The position numbers and the translations under genes were made by a program. A DNA stretch of 64,000 bases from Bacillota bacterium. GTDB lineage: Bacteria; Bacillota; Clostridia; Christensenellales; SZUA-584. The first letter of the stretch is position 1. Each line of letters begins with the position of its first letter. This document shows, one piece after another, positions 32,620-40,506 of the stretch. The notes beneath the pieces are model-generated. The model made no database searches and was not told the DNA's origin. It saw only the letters and a list, made by a program, of their open reading frames with translations. Location: assembly GCA_023428025.1 (NCBI GenBank), contig JAEYZN010000012.1, positions 248,001-312,000 of the forward strand, read 5' to 3'.

Positions 32620-32919
32620 TTAATCATCCCCCATATATACCTCATAGATCTGGTAAATGTAATCTTTGTACGAGCCGCTCTCCGGTACCGCCGGATCGTT
32701 GCTGCCCGCGCTCTGCAGCGCGTCCTCCAGCTGTGCCGGCACATCCGCACCGCTGAGCAGCGATATCAGCGGCGCGAGTATGATGATGGTGACCACAATG
32801 CCGATCACGACCGAGACGTATTTCTTGATCGCCGAATCGGGCAGCAGCATGCCGATCACAGCGCTGAATATGATGGCCATCGTTACGGAAACCGCCCAAG
32901 TGTTTACAAGCTCCTGCAT
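32620..32919 (-). CDS. spoIIIAF: Stage III sporulation protein AF
   Basis: A 99-aa protein with two transmembrane helices (about residues 9-25 and 34-54), in the AF position of the operon. The family's C-terminal soluble domain is much shorter here than in Bacillus (about 45 residues after TM2 versus well over 100), so this is a reduced form. Ends 32 bp before spoIIIAG. Confidence 0.88.
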   Translation of the reverse strand: MQELVNTWAVSVTMAIIFSAVIGMLLPDSAIKKYVSVVIGIVVTIIILAPLISLLSGADVPAQLEDALQSAGSNDPAVPESGSYKDYIYQIYEVYMGDD

Positions 32920-32923
32920 AATC

Positions 32924-34129
32924 TCACCTTAACATGATGTTGGCGTTGCCTGCCCCGATGATGACCGCCGTGGTCACAAAGAACATGATCGCCGCCGCCA
33001 GCACCGCGACGAACAGCAGCATCAGCACATCCGCCGCGTCCTGCGCAAACTTGCCCATCTCGCCGCCCGCAATGGGCTCCAAAATCGCGCCCGTCAGTTT
33101 GAACAGAAAGTAATGGGCCAGTATCGCGAGCGCCGGGGATATCACGATGGCGGCGATGATGATGATGCCCGCGATGCCCACGGCGTTCTTGATGAGCAGC
33201 GTGCACGAGATCACCACATCCACCGACTGCGCGAACAGGCCGCCCACGATGGGTACGAACTTGTCGATCGTAAACTTCGCTGTCTTGATGGACACGCCGT
33301 CGAAGGACGACCCCAGCAGCCCTTGTATGGCGATGATGCCGATGAACACCGTGAGACCGATACCCACTCCCCACTTGACAATACTCTTCAAAAGCGCGCA
33401 GAAGCCGCTGAGCTTGATCGTGGTGGAGAAATGGTTGATGATCGTAAACACTGTCAGCACGATGATGAGAGGCAGCACGAAGCCCTTGAAGAATATCGTG
33501 ATGCCCGTGGTCAGAAACACCGTGGCCGGGCTCAATATCGCAGCGGACGTGATGCCGCCCAGCGCCGTCAGCAGCGAGATCATCAGCGGGAAAAATTCGC
33601 CGGTGAAAGACGTCATCTTCTCCACCGCGCCCGAACCGATGGAGAACGCCGAAGCCAGTATGCCCAGCGTCATGGTGCCGACGATCACAAACTGGGCCGT
33701 CTGCGCCGCCTTGCTGACCCCCGTTTCCCCGAACGACGGCTTAAAGTGCGAGATGATGCTGAATATCAGCGCGACGATGATGATCTGCACGACAGCGGGA
33801 ATGCTCTGTTTCAGCCCGGCGAACAGTGCGTTCAGCACCATGCCGTATACATCCGCCGCGTTGAATGTGGCGCCGCCCTGGGCCAGCATGGTGATGAAGC
33901 TGCCAAGGCTCGCTCCATCCGTGACCGGCGCCAGTGTCCGCGCATACTCGTTGTAGTATTCCTCCAGCTCGTGCAGATCCGCCGTGGTCAGCGCATTCTC
34001 TATATTCTCGCTGATCTCGTCCTCAATCTCGTCAGTTATGGCCTTCTCCAACTCGTCGTCCGCCAACGCCAGGCGCGGCGCCATGAATACGCAAAGCAGA
34101 ACGGCGAATATGATCCATAATTTCTTCAT
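32924..34129 (-). CDS. spoIIIAE: Stage III sporulation protein AE
   Basis: Large polytopic membrane protein of the SpoIIIA complex with a signal-peptide-like start (residues 1-23, ending ALA-D) and about eight hydrophobic helices. Diagnostic stretches include SIISHFKPSFGETGVSKAAQ, LSGFCALLKSIVKWGVGIG and LFAQSVDVVISCTLLIKNAV (quoted as segments). Length 401 aa is normal. Coupled tightly to AD (4-bp gap) and AF (4-bp gap). Confidence 0.95.
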   Translation of the reverse strand: MKKLWIIFAVLLCVFMAPRLALADDELEKAITDEIEDEISENIENALTTADLHELEEYYNEYARTLAPVTDGASLGSFITMLAQGGATFNAADVYGMVLNALFAGLKQSIPAVVQIIIVALIFSIISHFKPSFGETGVSKAAQTAQFVIVGTMTLGILASAFSIGSGAVEKMTSFTGEFFPLMISLLTALGGITSAAILSPATVFLTTGITIFFKGFVLPLIIVLTVFTIINHFSTTIKLSGFCALLKSIVKWGVGIGLTVFIGIIAIQGLLGSSFDGVSIKTAKFTIDKFVPIVGGLFAQSVDVVISCTLLIKNAVGIAGIIIIAAIVISPALAILAHYFLFKLTGAILEPIAGGEMGKFAQDAADVLMLLFVAVLAAAIMFFVTTAVIIGAGNANIMLR

Positions 34130-34133
34130 GCGT

Positions 34134-34520
34134 TTATCCCAGCATTCCCAGCACCATCGTCAGAAACGACGTGATCACCGGCAGCGACAGCACGATGATA
34201 AACACCCGTCCGGCTATCTCCACCTTGGCCGCCAGCGAACTCTCGCCGGTGTCTTTAAGCACCTGCACGGCGAATTCGCAGATATAGGCGATGCCCACGA
34301 TCTTCAATACAATGGCGATGCTTTCGTACGGTATTTGATAACGGTTCACGATATCCCGCAGGTAGTCGACAGCCACCACCAGGTAATCCAGCACATAGAT
34401 GAAAATCACGATGCCCGCGATCAAGCTCACCTGCATGCCCAGCTCCGGCTGCTTTTGACGTATTGTGACCACCAGTACGCCCGCGACGATACCGATCAGC
34501 GCGATGTTGATAATTTCCAT
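34134..34520 (-). CDS. spoIIIAD: Stage III sporulation protein AD
   Basis: A 128-aa, four-helix membrane protein of the SpoIIIA export-like apparatus, with the family stretch LALIGIVAGVLVVTIRQKQP at the start and IVLKIVGIAYICEFAVQVLKD. AC and AD resemble FliQ-like components of secretion systems. Three-base gap to AC. Confidence 0.94.
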   Translation of the reverse strand: MEIINIALIGIVAGVLVVTIRQKQPELGMQVSLIAGIVIFIYVLDYLVVAVDYLRDIVNRYQIPYESIAIVLKIVGIAYICEFAVQVLKDTGESSLAAKVEIAGRVFIIVLSLPVITSFLTMVLGMLG

Positions 34521-34523
34521 GGC

Positions 34524-34721
34524 TCAATACAGGTTGAATATTCGCCGGACGCTTTCAAACAGGTTGCTGACCAGATCCACCACCATCAGCAGCACGATGA
34601 TCAGCCCGGCGATGGTAACCATCGTCGCCATCTCCTCGCGGCCCGCCTTCACCAGCAGTTGGTTGAGTATCGCAATCAGTATCCCGATGGCCGCAATTCT
34701 GAAAATAAGATCGATGTCCAA
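34524..34721 (-). CDS. spoIIIAC: Stage III sporulation protein AC
   Basis: A 65-aa two-helix membrane protein (about residues 3-23 and 31-51), the smallest member of the operon. The block LVKAGREEMATMVTIAGLII is diagnostic. It lies between AB (18-bp gap) and AD (3-bp gap). Confidence 0.94.
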   Translation of the reverse strand: MDIDLIFRIAAIGILIAILNQLLVKAGREEMATMVTIAGLIIVLLMVVDLVSNLFESVRRIFNLY

Positions 34722-34739
34722 GATAGATGCCCCCTCCTT

Positions 34740-35249
34740 TTATATGACCAGCAGCGCGATCATTAACCCGGCCAGCACGCCGGCTGTGTTATACAGCTTG
34801 TTCTTCTTGTTCTTCTCCTGCTCCAGTGTGGCGATATATCCGGCGAGCTGTTTTAAATAAATCGACGCCTGCTTCTCGCTGGGGTTGGTGCACAGTGCCT
34901 CCAGCGCTTCGCCTCCCTCCGCCAGCAGCACCACATCCGTTTTGCTGAGCGAGGTCTGAATATCCCGGCACTGCGCCAGGCTCTTCTTCCATATCTGCTC
35001 CAGCTTTAATTGCGGGTATTGCCTCAGCATCATGGCGCACTGGTGAAACAGCGGGTTTACTGATTCGCTGCGACATTCGGACAGCGCTTTGTAAAGCTCC
35101 AGCCCCAGCGCCACCACCTTGTCCGAAAGCTGAGTCATGGCGGACAGGTAGTCCCGGAAAAATTCCAGACGCTGCGACATCCTTCTGGACAACAGCCTGC
35201 CGATATACGCGCTGATCACGACGATCAGGAAACACAGCGCCAGCTTCAT
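34740..35249 (-). CDS. spoIIIAB: Stage III sporulation protein AB
   Basis: A 169-aa protein with hydrophobic ends and a helical cytoplasmic middle, related in architecture to type II secretion GspF-like proteins. Family marks are SRRMSQRLEFFRDYLSAMTQ near residue 25 and LLAEGGEALEALCTNPSEKQ later, with the C-terminal TM (AGVLAGLMIALLVI). Overlaps spoIIIAA by 4 bp. Confidence 0.93.
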   Translation of the reverse strand: MKLALCFLIVVISAYIGRLLSRRMSQRLEFFRDYLSAMTQLSDKVVALGLELYKALSECRSESVNPLFHQCAMMLRQYPQLKLEQIWKKSLAQCRDIQTSLSKTDVVLLAEGGEALEALCTNPSEKQASIYLKQLAGYIATLEQEKNKKNKLYNTAGVLAGLMIALLVI

Positions 35250-36238
35250 ACCGCCACCGCCTCCGCACAGGAAAGCCGGAACGGCGTGTTCAGGTGAGGC
35301 TGTCCCAGTGCATCATGCACCTGCTGTATTGTGATGCGTCCAAGAGATGCCGACAGCACCACATAGGCGTCGAACAGCCGCTCGTCGAACAGCCGCCGGA
35401 AAAACATCCTGTTCAGCAGTGAGTCCAGGTCCGGCGCGTGCGCCGTCGCGATCATCACCACGCCGCTGTTGGCCACTTCCTTCAGCGCGTCCAGATCCTC
35501 GGATTTGCCGATCTCGTCCGTGATGATCACGTCGGGAGACAGCGAGCGCAGCGCCATGAACACGCCGGTCGCCTTCAGCACGCCGGATATCACGTCCGTC
35601 TCGCGCCCCACATCGAACAGCGGGCAGCCATACAGCGATGCGGCCAGTTCCTGCCGCTCGTCGATCAGCGACACCTTGCCGGGCTGAAGCCCGATACCGC
35701 TGCCCGCGCTGCGCGCGATATCGCGGGCGATAGTGGTCTTGCCGAGCTTGGGAGACGATATGATCAGCGTGTTGGCAAGCCTGCCGTTATTCGAGATATA
35801 CGGCAGCAGCCTCTGGCAGATGCCTGTCGCTTCGCGCGGTATACGAAAATTGATGCCGCTCACGCTCTTGTAGGTTTTCAGCTGGCCGTTCGTGAGCATC
35901 GCGCTGCCGGACAGACCGGCGCGTATGCCGCTGCTGAGCGTCAGGAAGCCCTGGCGGATTTCGTCTTCATAGGCGTAGGGCGATTTGCCGGTGATGGCGC
36001 TGAACGTCTGCTCGATATCCGCCTCGGTGACCTTCAGGCCGATTGCCTCGTCGGCCCGTCCGTCCGATGAGACGCAATAGCCGCGTTCGCCGGTATAGAT
36101 CATCAGCGGCTTGTTCGCACGCAGCCGGAGTTCCTCAACAAACGGCAGTATGCTGGCTGTGACAGCGGTGAGCGCCCGGTGGATATGGGCTGGCAGATAC
36201 TTCTCCAGGACTTTTGTCCAGTCAATCATTTGTTTCAT
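35246..36238 (-). CDS. spoIIIAA: Stage III sporulation protein AA (ATPase)
   Basis: Putative secretion-type ATPase of the SpoIIIA complex. P-loop SSPKLGKTTIARDIA (first position Ser, as in relatives), Walker B-like SPDVIITDEIGKSEDLDAL, and IATAHAPDLDSLLNRMFF are visible. The N-terminal ELRLRANKPLMI block fits the family. The start is uncertain: ATG 36238 (330 aa) and ATG 36229 both lack a good ribosome-binding site; a frame open to 36307 runs through the upstream terminator and is unlikely. First gene of the spoIIIA operon, expected to be sigma-E controlled. Confidence 0.92.
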   Translation of the reverse strand: MKQMIDWTKVLEKYLPAHIHRALTAVTASILPFVEELRLRANKPLMIYTGERGYCVSSDGRADEAIGLKVTEADIEQTFSAITGKSPYAYEDEIRQGFLTLSSGIRAGLSGSAMLTNGQLKTYKSVSGINFRIPREATGICQRLLPYISNNGRLANTLIISSPKLGKTTIARDIARSAGSGIGLQPGKVSLIDERQELAASLYGCPLFDVGRETDVISGVLKATGVFMALRSLSPDVIITDEIGKSEDLDALKEVANSGVVMIATAHAPDLDSLLNRMFFRRLFDERLFDAYVVLSASLGRITIQQVHDALGQPHLNTPFRLSCAEAVAV

Positions 36239-36281
36239 GGTAATGTATATGAGGGCTTGTATGCGTTTATTAACAGACAAC

Positions 36282-36322
36282 AAAAAAAGCCGGGCATATG
36301 TATTCACACATAACCGGCTTGA
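36282..36322 (-). terminator. Rho-independent terminator after the BMC shell gene
   Basis: Minus strand AAGCCGG ... CCGGCTT with an inner TATGTG/TACATA stem, followed by T7. It separates the deoC-BMC unit from the spoIIIA operon. Confidence 0.88.
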
Positions 36323-36343
36323 TTTTGAGACGCTAAGCTGTCT

Positions 36344-36619
36344 TTATTTTTCGGGAAGAATGCCTTCCACATCGGTATGGGGGCGCGGGATCACGTGCAC
36401 GCTCACCAGCTCGCCCACGCGCTTGGCCGCTGCCGCACCGGCATCCACAGACGCCTTCACAGCGCCGACGTCGCCGCGGACCATTACTGTCACCAGACCG
36501 CTGCCGATCTTCTCTTTGCCGATCAGCGTCACGTTCGCCGCTTTCACCATCGCGTCAGCCGCTTCGATCGCGCCGATAAGGCCCTTCGTTTCCACCATGC
36601 CCAAAGCTTCTTTAGTCAT
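36344..36619 (-). CDS. Bacterial microcompartment hexameric shell protein (BMC-H, EutM/PduA-like)
   Basis: A 91-aa single BMC-domain protein that should form hexagonal shell tiles. It contains the canonical EALGMVETKGLIGAIEAADA start, KIGSGLVTVMVRGDVGAVKA with the GSG pore loop, and HVIPRPHTDVEGILP end (each a family hallmark). The pore motif resembles PduA/EutM. It is 24 bp downstream of deoC and followed by a terminator. No pentameric (BMC-P) or trimeric (BMC-T) shell gene, PduL or aldehyde dehydrogenase is next to it, so it looks like part of a satellite locus that would need shell partners from elsewhere. Confidence 0.95.
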   Translation of the reverse strand: MTKEALGMVETKGLIGAIEAADAMVKAANVTLIGKEKIGSGLVTVMVRGDVGAVKASVDAGAAAAKRVGELVSVHVIPRPHTDVEGILPEK

Positions 36620-36642
36620 TATTTAAAGTCCTCCCATTCAAA

Positions 36643-37467
36643 TCAATATTGTGATTTCATTATTGTCACGTTGCCTGTCGGGCAGGTGCCCTGGCAGCGT
36701 CCGCAGTTGACGCAGTTCGATTTCTCGGAAGAACCGGAAACGATCTTCGCGCCGGAGCTGGTGCCCAAACGGGTCGCGCCCGCCTTGATCATCGCCACGG
36801 CGGAATCATAGTCCTTCACACCGCCCGAGGCTTTCACGCCCATTACAGGGCCAACAGTCTGTCTCATCAGACGGACGTCTTCCACCGTCGCGCCGCCTGT
36901 GGAGAAACCGGTGGAGGTCTTGACGAAATCCGCCCCGGCCAGCTTGGAGATGGTGCAGGCTTTCACCTTTTCCTCGTCCGTCAGCAGGCAGGTCTCGATG
37001 ATGACCTTGACCAGCGCGCGGCCCTTCGCGGCGCCCACAACAGCCTCGATGTCCCTTTTCACGAGCGCCCAGTTACCGGACTTCACAGCGCCCACGTTGA
37101 TGACCATGTCCACTTCCTTCGCGCCGTTCAGAATAACGGTGTTGGTCTCCTCCGCTTTCACTTCAGGCGTTGTGGCTCCCAGCGGGAAACCGACCACCAC
37201 ACAGGGGGCGACGCCGCTGCCCGCGAGCTGCTCAGCCACAAATTTAATATAGCTGGGGTTCACGCAGACACTGGCAAAATGATACTTCTTTGCTTCGTCG
37301 CAAACTTTACGTATCTGGTCTTCGGATGCGTCCGGCTTCAAAAGCGTGTGGTCCACGTACTTTGCCAGCGAGGCAGGCGAATAATCTTCGCTCTGGGCTT
37401 GTCCGGCTCCGGTGATACGCGCACACACTTCTTCCGTGACTTGTCTGATGAGTTCGTTAAGATCCAT
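36643..37467 (-). CDS. deoC: Deoxyribose-phosphate aldolase with N-terminal helix and C-terminal Fe-S motif
   Basis: Class I aldolase cleaving 2-deoxyribose 5-phosphate to glyceraldehyde 3-phosphate and acetaldehyde. The core (about residues 32-245) has LAKYVDHTLLKPDAS, the region around VKVIIETCLLT with the Schiff-base Lys in FVKTSTGFSTGGAT, and GVKASGGVKDY. Two additions are unusual. Residues 1-20 (LNELIRQVTEEVCARI) form an amphipathic helix plus linker like a BMC encapsulation peptide. After the normal end a tail at 252-274 carries CVNCGRCQGTCP, a CxxCxxCxxxCP pattern typical of a 4Fe-4S cluster. It precedes the BMC-H gene in one unit, so it is probably microcompartment cargo. Confidence 0.93.
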   Translation of the reverse strand: MDLNELIRQVTEEVCARITGAGQAQSEDYSPASLAKYVDHTLLKPDASEDQIRKVCDEAKKYHFASVCVNPSYIKFVAEQLAGSGVAPCVVVGFPLGATTPEVKAEETNTVILNGAKEVDMVINVGAVKSGNWALVKRDIEAVVGAAKGRALVKVIIETCLLTDEEKVKACTISKLAGADFVKTSTGFSTGGATVEDVRLMRQTVGPVMGVKASGGVKDYDSAVAMIKAGATRLGTSSGAKIVSGSSEKSNCVNCGRCQGTCPTGNVTIMKSQY

Positions 37468-37598
37468 AAAAGCTTTTCTACCTCCATAAAAATATATAAA
37501 ATTAGAAAATAAGTTTATTTATATCTTGAAAAAATTCTCGCGCCCGTATAAAATAAATTCAGTAATGACCAATTCCCCATAACATAATATATTGTTTG

Positions 37599-37637
37599 GC
37601 AGCAGGCTGCAACGAATTTTTCGTTGCAGCTTGTTGC
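37599..37637. repeat. Long hairpin between glpK and deoC
   Basis: A 17-bp stem (GCAGCAGGCTGCAACGA and TCGTTGCAGCTTGTTGC on the plus strand) with a 5-nt loop. Two G-U pairs form only in plus-strand RNA. Neither strand shows a T-run, so it is not a standard terminator. The rest of the 216-bp gap (37468-37683) is AT-rich and probably holds the deoC promoter, but I cannot place it securely. Confidence 0.6.
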
Positions 37638-37683
37638 TTAACCGGATTTTCTATACGTACGAATTTTTCTCGATACAAACAAC

Positions 37684-39180
37684 TTATTCCCTGGCCCAAT
37701 TAAACGAGCGTTCCACCGCGCGCTTCCATCCCGCATACAGAGCTTCGCGCTTGTCTTCGCTCATGTTCGGTTCAAACACACGCGCCACCTTCCACTGCTT
37801 GGCGATCTCGTTCTGATCCTTCCAGAAGCCCACGCCCAGGCCCGCGAGATAAGCCGCGCCCAGCGCCGCCATCTCGGTGACCACCGGCTTCTGAATCGGA
37901 ATGCCGAGAATATCCGCCTGGAACTGCATCAGAAAATCGCTGGCTGTCGCGCCGCCGTCCACACGCAGCGCCGAGGCCTTCTGCCCCGAATCCTTCTCCA
38001 TGCAGTCCAGCACGTCGCGCGTCTGATAAGCGATGGCTTCCAAGGCGCTTCTGGCGATGTGCTCGTGCGTGGTGCCGCGCGTGATGCCGATGATGGTGCC
38101 GCGCGCGTACATATCCCAATACGGCGCGCAAAGCCCCACGAACGCAGGCACCATATAAACGCCTGCCGTATCCTCCACACGGGCCGCCAGTTCACTGACT
38201 TCCGCGGAGTTCTTGATGATCTTCAGGCCATCGCGCAGCCACTGGATGGCCGCGCCACCCACAAATATAACGCCTTCAAACGCGTACTCCGTTTTGTTTG
38301 GCAGCACCCAGCCCAGGTCGGTCGTCAGGCCGTTCTTGCTCAGCTTAAGCTCCTCGCCGATGTTCATCATCAACGCGAGCGAGGTGCCGTAGGTATTCTT
38401 CGCCATGCCGGGCTCGAAGCAGGTCTGCCCGAACGTGGCTGCGTGCTGGTCGCCCGCGTCGCCCGCCACCGGTACGGCTTCGCCAAAGAAAACATCCTTG
38501 CTGGTCATCGTCAGTATGCCGCTGGACGGTTTGAGCTGAGGCAGTATGTCCACCGGTATCTCCAGCGCGTTCATGATCTTCTCGTCCCACTTGAGCGTAT
38601 GGATGTCAAGAAGCAGCGTGCGGGAAGCGTTCGTATAATCCTCCACATGCTCGCCGCCGGACAGCTTATACATCAGCCAGCTGTCGATATTGCCGAAGCA
38701 GACCTTGCCCGCCTTCACCTTCTCCTTCACGCCGGGCACATTGTCGATGATCCATTTGATCTTTGTTCCGGAGAAATAAGCGTCTATCAAAAGGCCGGTT
38801 CTCTCGCGGATATAATCCTCCAGCCCCATCGCCTTCAAGTCCTCGCAGATGCCGGCAGACTGTCTGGACTGCCATACGATCGCGTAATACAAAGGCTCGC
38901 CGGTGTCGCGGTCCCACAGTATCGTCGTCTCGCGCTGGCAGGTGATGCCGATCGCCGCCACTTCCGCCGCGCTGGTTTTGCCTTTCTCGAATACTTCGGC
39001 GGCGCATTCCATCGTGGTATCCCAGTATTCCTTCGGGTCATGCTCCACCCAGCCGGGCTTCTGGAAAATCTGCCTGATCTCCCGATAGGCCGACGCATGG
39101 ATCTGCCCGTCACGGTTGAACAGCACAACACGCGTTCCGGTCGTCCCCTGGTCGATCGCCATAATAAAACGCTTTTCCAT
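37684..39180 (-). CDS. glpK: Glycerol kinase (FGGY family)
   Basis: ATP-dependent kinase of the FGGY family, closest to GlpK, making glycerol 3-phosphate. Visible: MAIDQGTTGTRVVLFNRDG, GWVEHDPKEYWDT, CQRETTILWDRDTG, YFSGTKIKWIIDNVPG, DYTNASRTLLLDIHTL, GDAGDQHAATFGQ and VDGGATASDFLMQFQADIL. Length 498 aa is typical. Some positions differ from the usual glycerol-site neighbourhood (VWQSRQ instead of VWQDRR; YGTSLALMMN instead of YGTGCFLLMN), so substrate identity is likely but not certain. It lies downstream of the SorC-type regulator; no glpF or glpD is nearby. Confidence 0.88.
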   Translation of the reverse strand: MEKRFIMAIDQGTTGTRVVLFNRDGQIHASAYREIRQIFQKPGWVEHDPKEYWDTTMECAAEVFEKGKTSAAEVAAIGITCQRETTILWDRDTGEPLYYAIVWQSRQSAGICEDLKAMGLEDYIRERTGLLIDAYFSGTKIKWIIDNVPGVKEKVKAGKVCFGNIDSWLMYKLSGGEHVEDYTNASRTLLLDIHTLKWDEKIMNALEIPVDILPQLKPSSGILTMTSKDVFFGEAVPVAGDAGDQHAATFGQTCFEPGMAKNTYGTSLALMMNIGEELKLSKNGLTTDLGWVLPNKTEYAFEGVIFVGGAAIQWLRDGLKIIKNSAEVSELAARVEDTAGVYMVPAFVGLCAPYWDMYARGTIIGITRGTTHEHIARSALEAIAYQTRDVLDCMEKDSGQKASALRVDGGATASDFLMQFQADILGIPIQKPVVTEMAALGAAYLAGLGVGFWKDQNEIAKQWKVARVFEPNMSEDKREALYAGWKRAVERSFNWARE

Positions 39181-39222
39181 CGAACTCCTCCTTATCAGAA
39201 CATTACAGCCAAAGCTACAAAA

Positions 39223-40203
39223 CTAATATCCCAGTTCCTCACACCGCTTGAGCACATATGACGCCGTCATTTCGTCCATATACAGCGATGTCATATAGCC
39301 CCCCGTCAGCGCGCCGATCACGGCGTCTGCCTTTTCTATGCCCACGGCGATGCCGATACGGTGCTTCTTTTGTTTGAGTTCCACTAGGTCTATGCCGATG
39401 GTGCGCTCCTCGTAATCGTCATCCACCACATTGCCTTTTATGTCAAAGTATCTGGAACAGATATCGCCCACCGCACCCTTTGCGGCCAGTTTTTTAACGT
39501 CGTCAGAGGTGATCGCGCCGCGTTCGACCAGCACGGACTGATCGGAAAGCTGGCCGATACCGAATACCGCAATGCTGGCGTCTCTGGCCATTTTCAATAC
39601 GTTTTTGATACGCGAATCCCTTTTGATCGCCTCGGCGATCTCTTCATCATCCACCAAAGCAGGTGCAGCGAGGATATAGCCAACGCCCGAATATGCTTCC
39701 GTGAAACGCTCCAGTATACCCGCTGTCTTTGTGGACAGCACGCTGGTCGCGATGGAGCCGTTGAGTTGGGCGATCTTGATGCCTTTCTTTGGTGGAACAG
39801 GCGGCACCAGCAGTGTCGACAGCTTCTCCACCGTACGCCCCCAGGAAACGCTGACGATATCCTGATCGGAGATAAACCGGTTGAGGTCCTGCGCGACCGT
39901 GCGGCAGGTATCAATCAGCCGGACATCCCTGTCGTCCACCATCTTAGGTACGATAAAAAGGTGTTCTATATCGAAAATTTTCTTGATCAGCTGCTCTTGC
40001 TGGGCGACGGATTTGACCGGATAGATGATCTCATGGCGCACATATCCCAGAATTGTGGCTTTTTTGAGCATTCTGGATACGGAGGACTTTGAAATATCCT
40101 CCTCAAGAGATATCTCTTCCTGAGACATGTTCAGCTCGTAATATTTCTTTGCGATTCGGATCATGGCATTGATATCGTTAATTTTCAGGTTTTCCAGGTC
40201 CAT
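39223..40203 (-). CDS. SorC-family sugar-binding transcriptional regulator
   Basis: Regulator with an N-terminal helix-turn-helix (NMSQEEISLEEDISKSSVSR, about residues 28-47) and a C-terminal sugar-phosphate-binding domain of the SorC/DeoR-effector type (VSWGRTVEKLSTLL, KGAVGDICSRYFDIKGNVV, GIAVGIEKADAVIGALTGGY). Members sense phosphorylated sugars such as deoxyribose 5-phosphate or sorbitol 6-phosphate. ATG 40203 follows AAGGAG. Its position upstream of glpK and deoC-BMC suggests it controls them; the effector could be deoxyribose 5-phosphate (inference). Confidence 0.88.
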   Translation of the reverse strand: MDLENLKINDINAMIRIAKKYYELNMSQEEISLEEDISKSSVSRMLKKATILGYVRHEIIYPVKSVAQQEQLIKKIFDIEHLFIVPKMVDDRDVRLIDTCRTVAQDLNRFISDQDIVSVSWGRTVEKLSTLLVPPVPPKKGIKIAQLNGSIATSVLSTKTAGILERFTEAYSGVGYILAAPALVDDEEIAEAIKRDSRIKNVLKMARDASIAVFGIGQLSDQSVLVERGAITSDDVKKLAAKGAVGDICSRYFDIKGNVVDDDYEERTIGIDLVELKQKKHRIGIAVGIEKADAVIGALTGGYMTSLYMDEMTASYVLKRCEELGY

Positions 40204-40460
40204 CACTCCTTCTCCTTGTATACAATGAGATACCGTATTTTATTTTATCACTATGATGGTGTTATTTGTTTTACCTCACAAAGAAAGTCGAGCCAATCAG
40301 AAGGCGTCCTGCTCGGCCCAACTATTCATTGCACTGGTTACTACACTATCCAAATTTCATATATTGAAATTGTATTCATAAACTTATTCTATACTCATAT
40401 TTAAAATCCTGCAACAGAAAATAAAAATAAATTCAATCTGTGAAATTATTCTCGAAAAAC
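40204..40460. promoter_or_regulatory. AT-rich region upstream of the SorC-type regulator
   Basis: No gene is visible in the 303-bp gap between the regulator and leuD. It holds a perfect 10-bp palindrome TTGTATACAA (40216-40225) and an imperfect one CACTATGATGGTG (40249-40261, 10 of 13 positions symmetric), both placed where an autoregulatory operator would be. I could not assign a convincing promoter. Confidence 0.4.
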
Positions 40461-40485
40461 AAAAAGCAGCTGCGCGCTGCTTTTT
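40461..40485 (-). terminator. Rho-independent terminator of leuACD
   Basis: AAAAAGCAGC, loop TGCGC, GCTGCTTTTT: fully symmetric and able to act on both strands; on the minus strand it is 20 bp past the leuD stop. Confidence 0.9.
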
Positions 40486-40506
40486 GGAAGTATCTATGCG
40501 ATTTAT

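Noticed and set aside
33113..34120. 335-codon plus-strand frame opposite spoIIIAE
   Set aside because: Highly charged translation of the antisense of membrane helices; not a plausible protein.
36225..36281. Sigma-E promoter for spoIIIAA (CATACAAG resembling a -10)
   Set aside because: The -10-like sequence is good but no matching -35 is found at the right distance, so I do not list it as a feature.
40216..40261. Firm operator assignment for the SorC-type regulator
   Set aside because: Short palindromes of this quality are expected by chance in AT-rich DNA; without a matching site upstream of glpK or deoC I keep it only as a tentative regulatory region.
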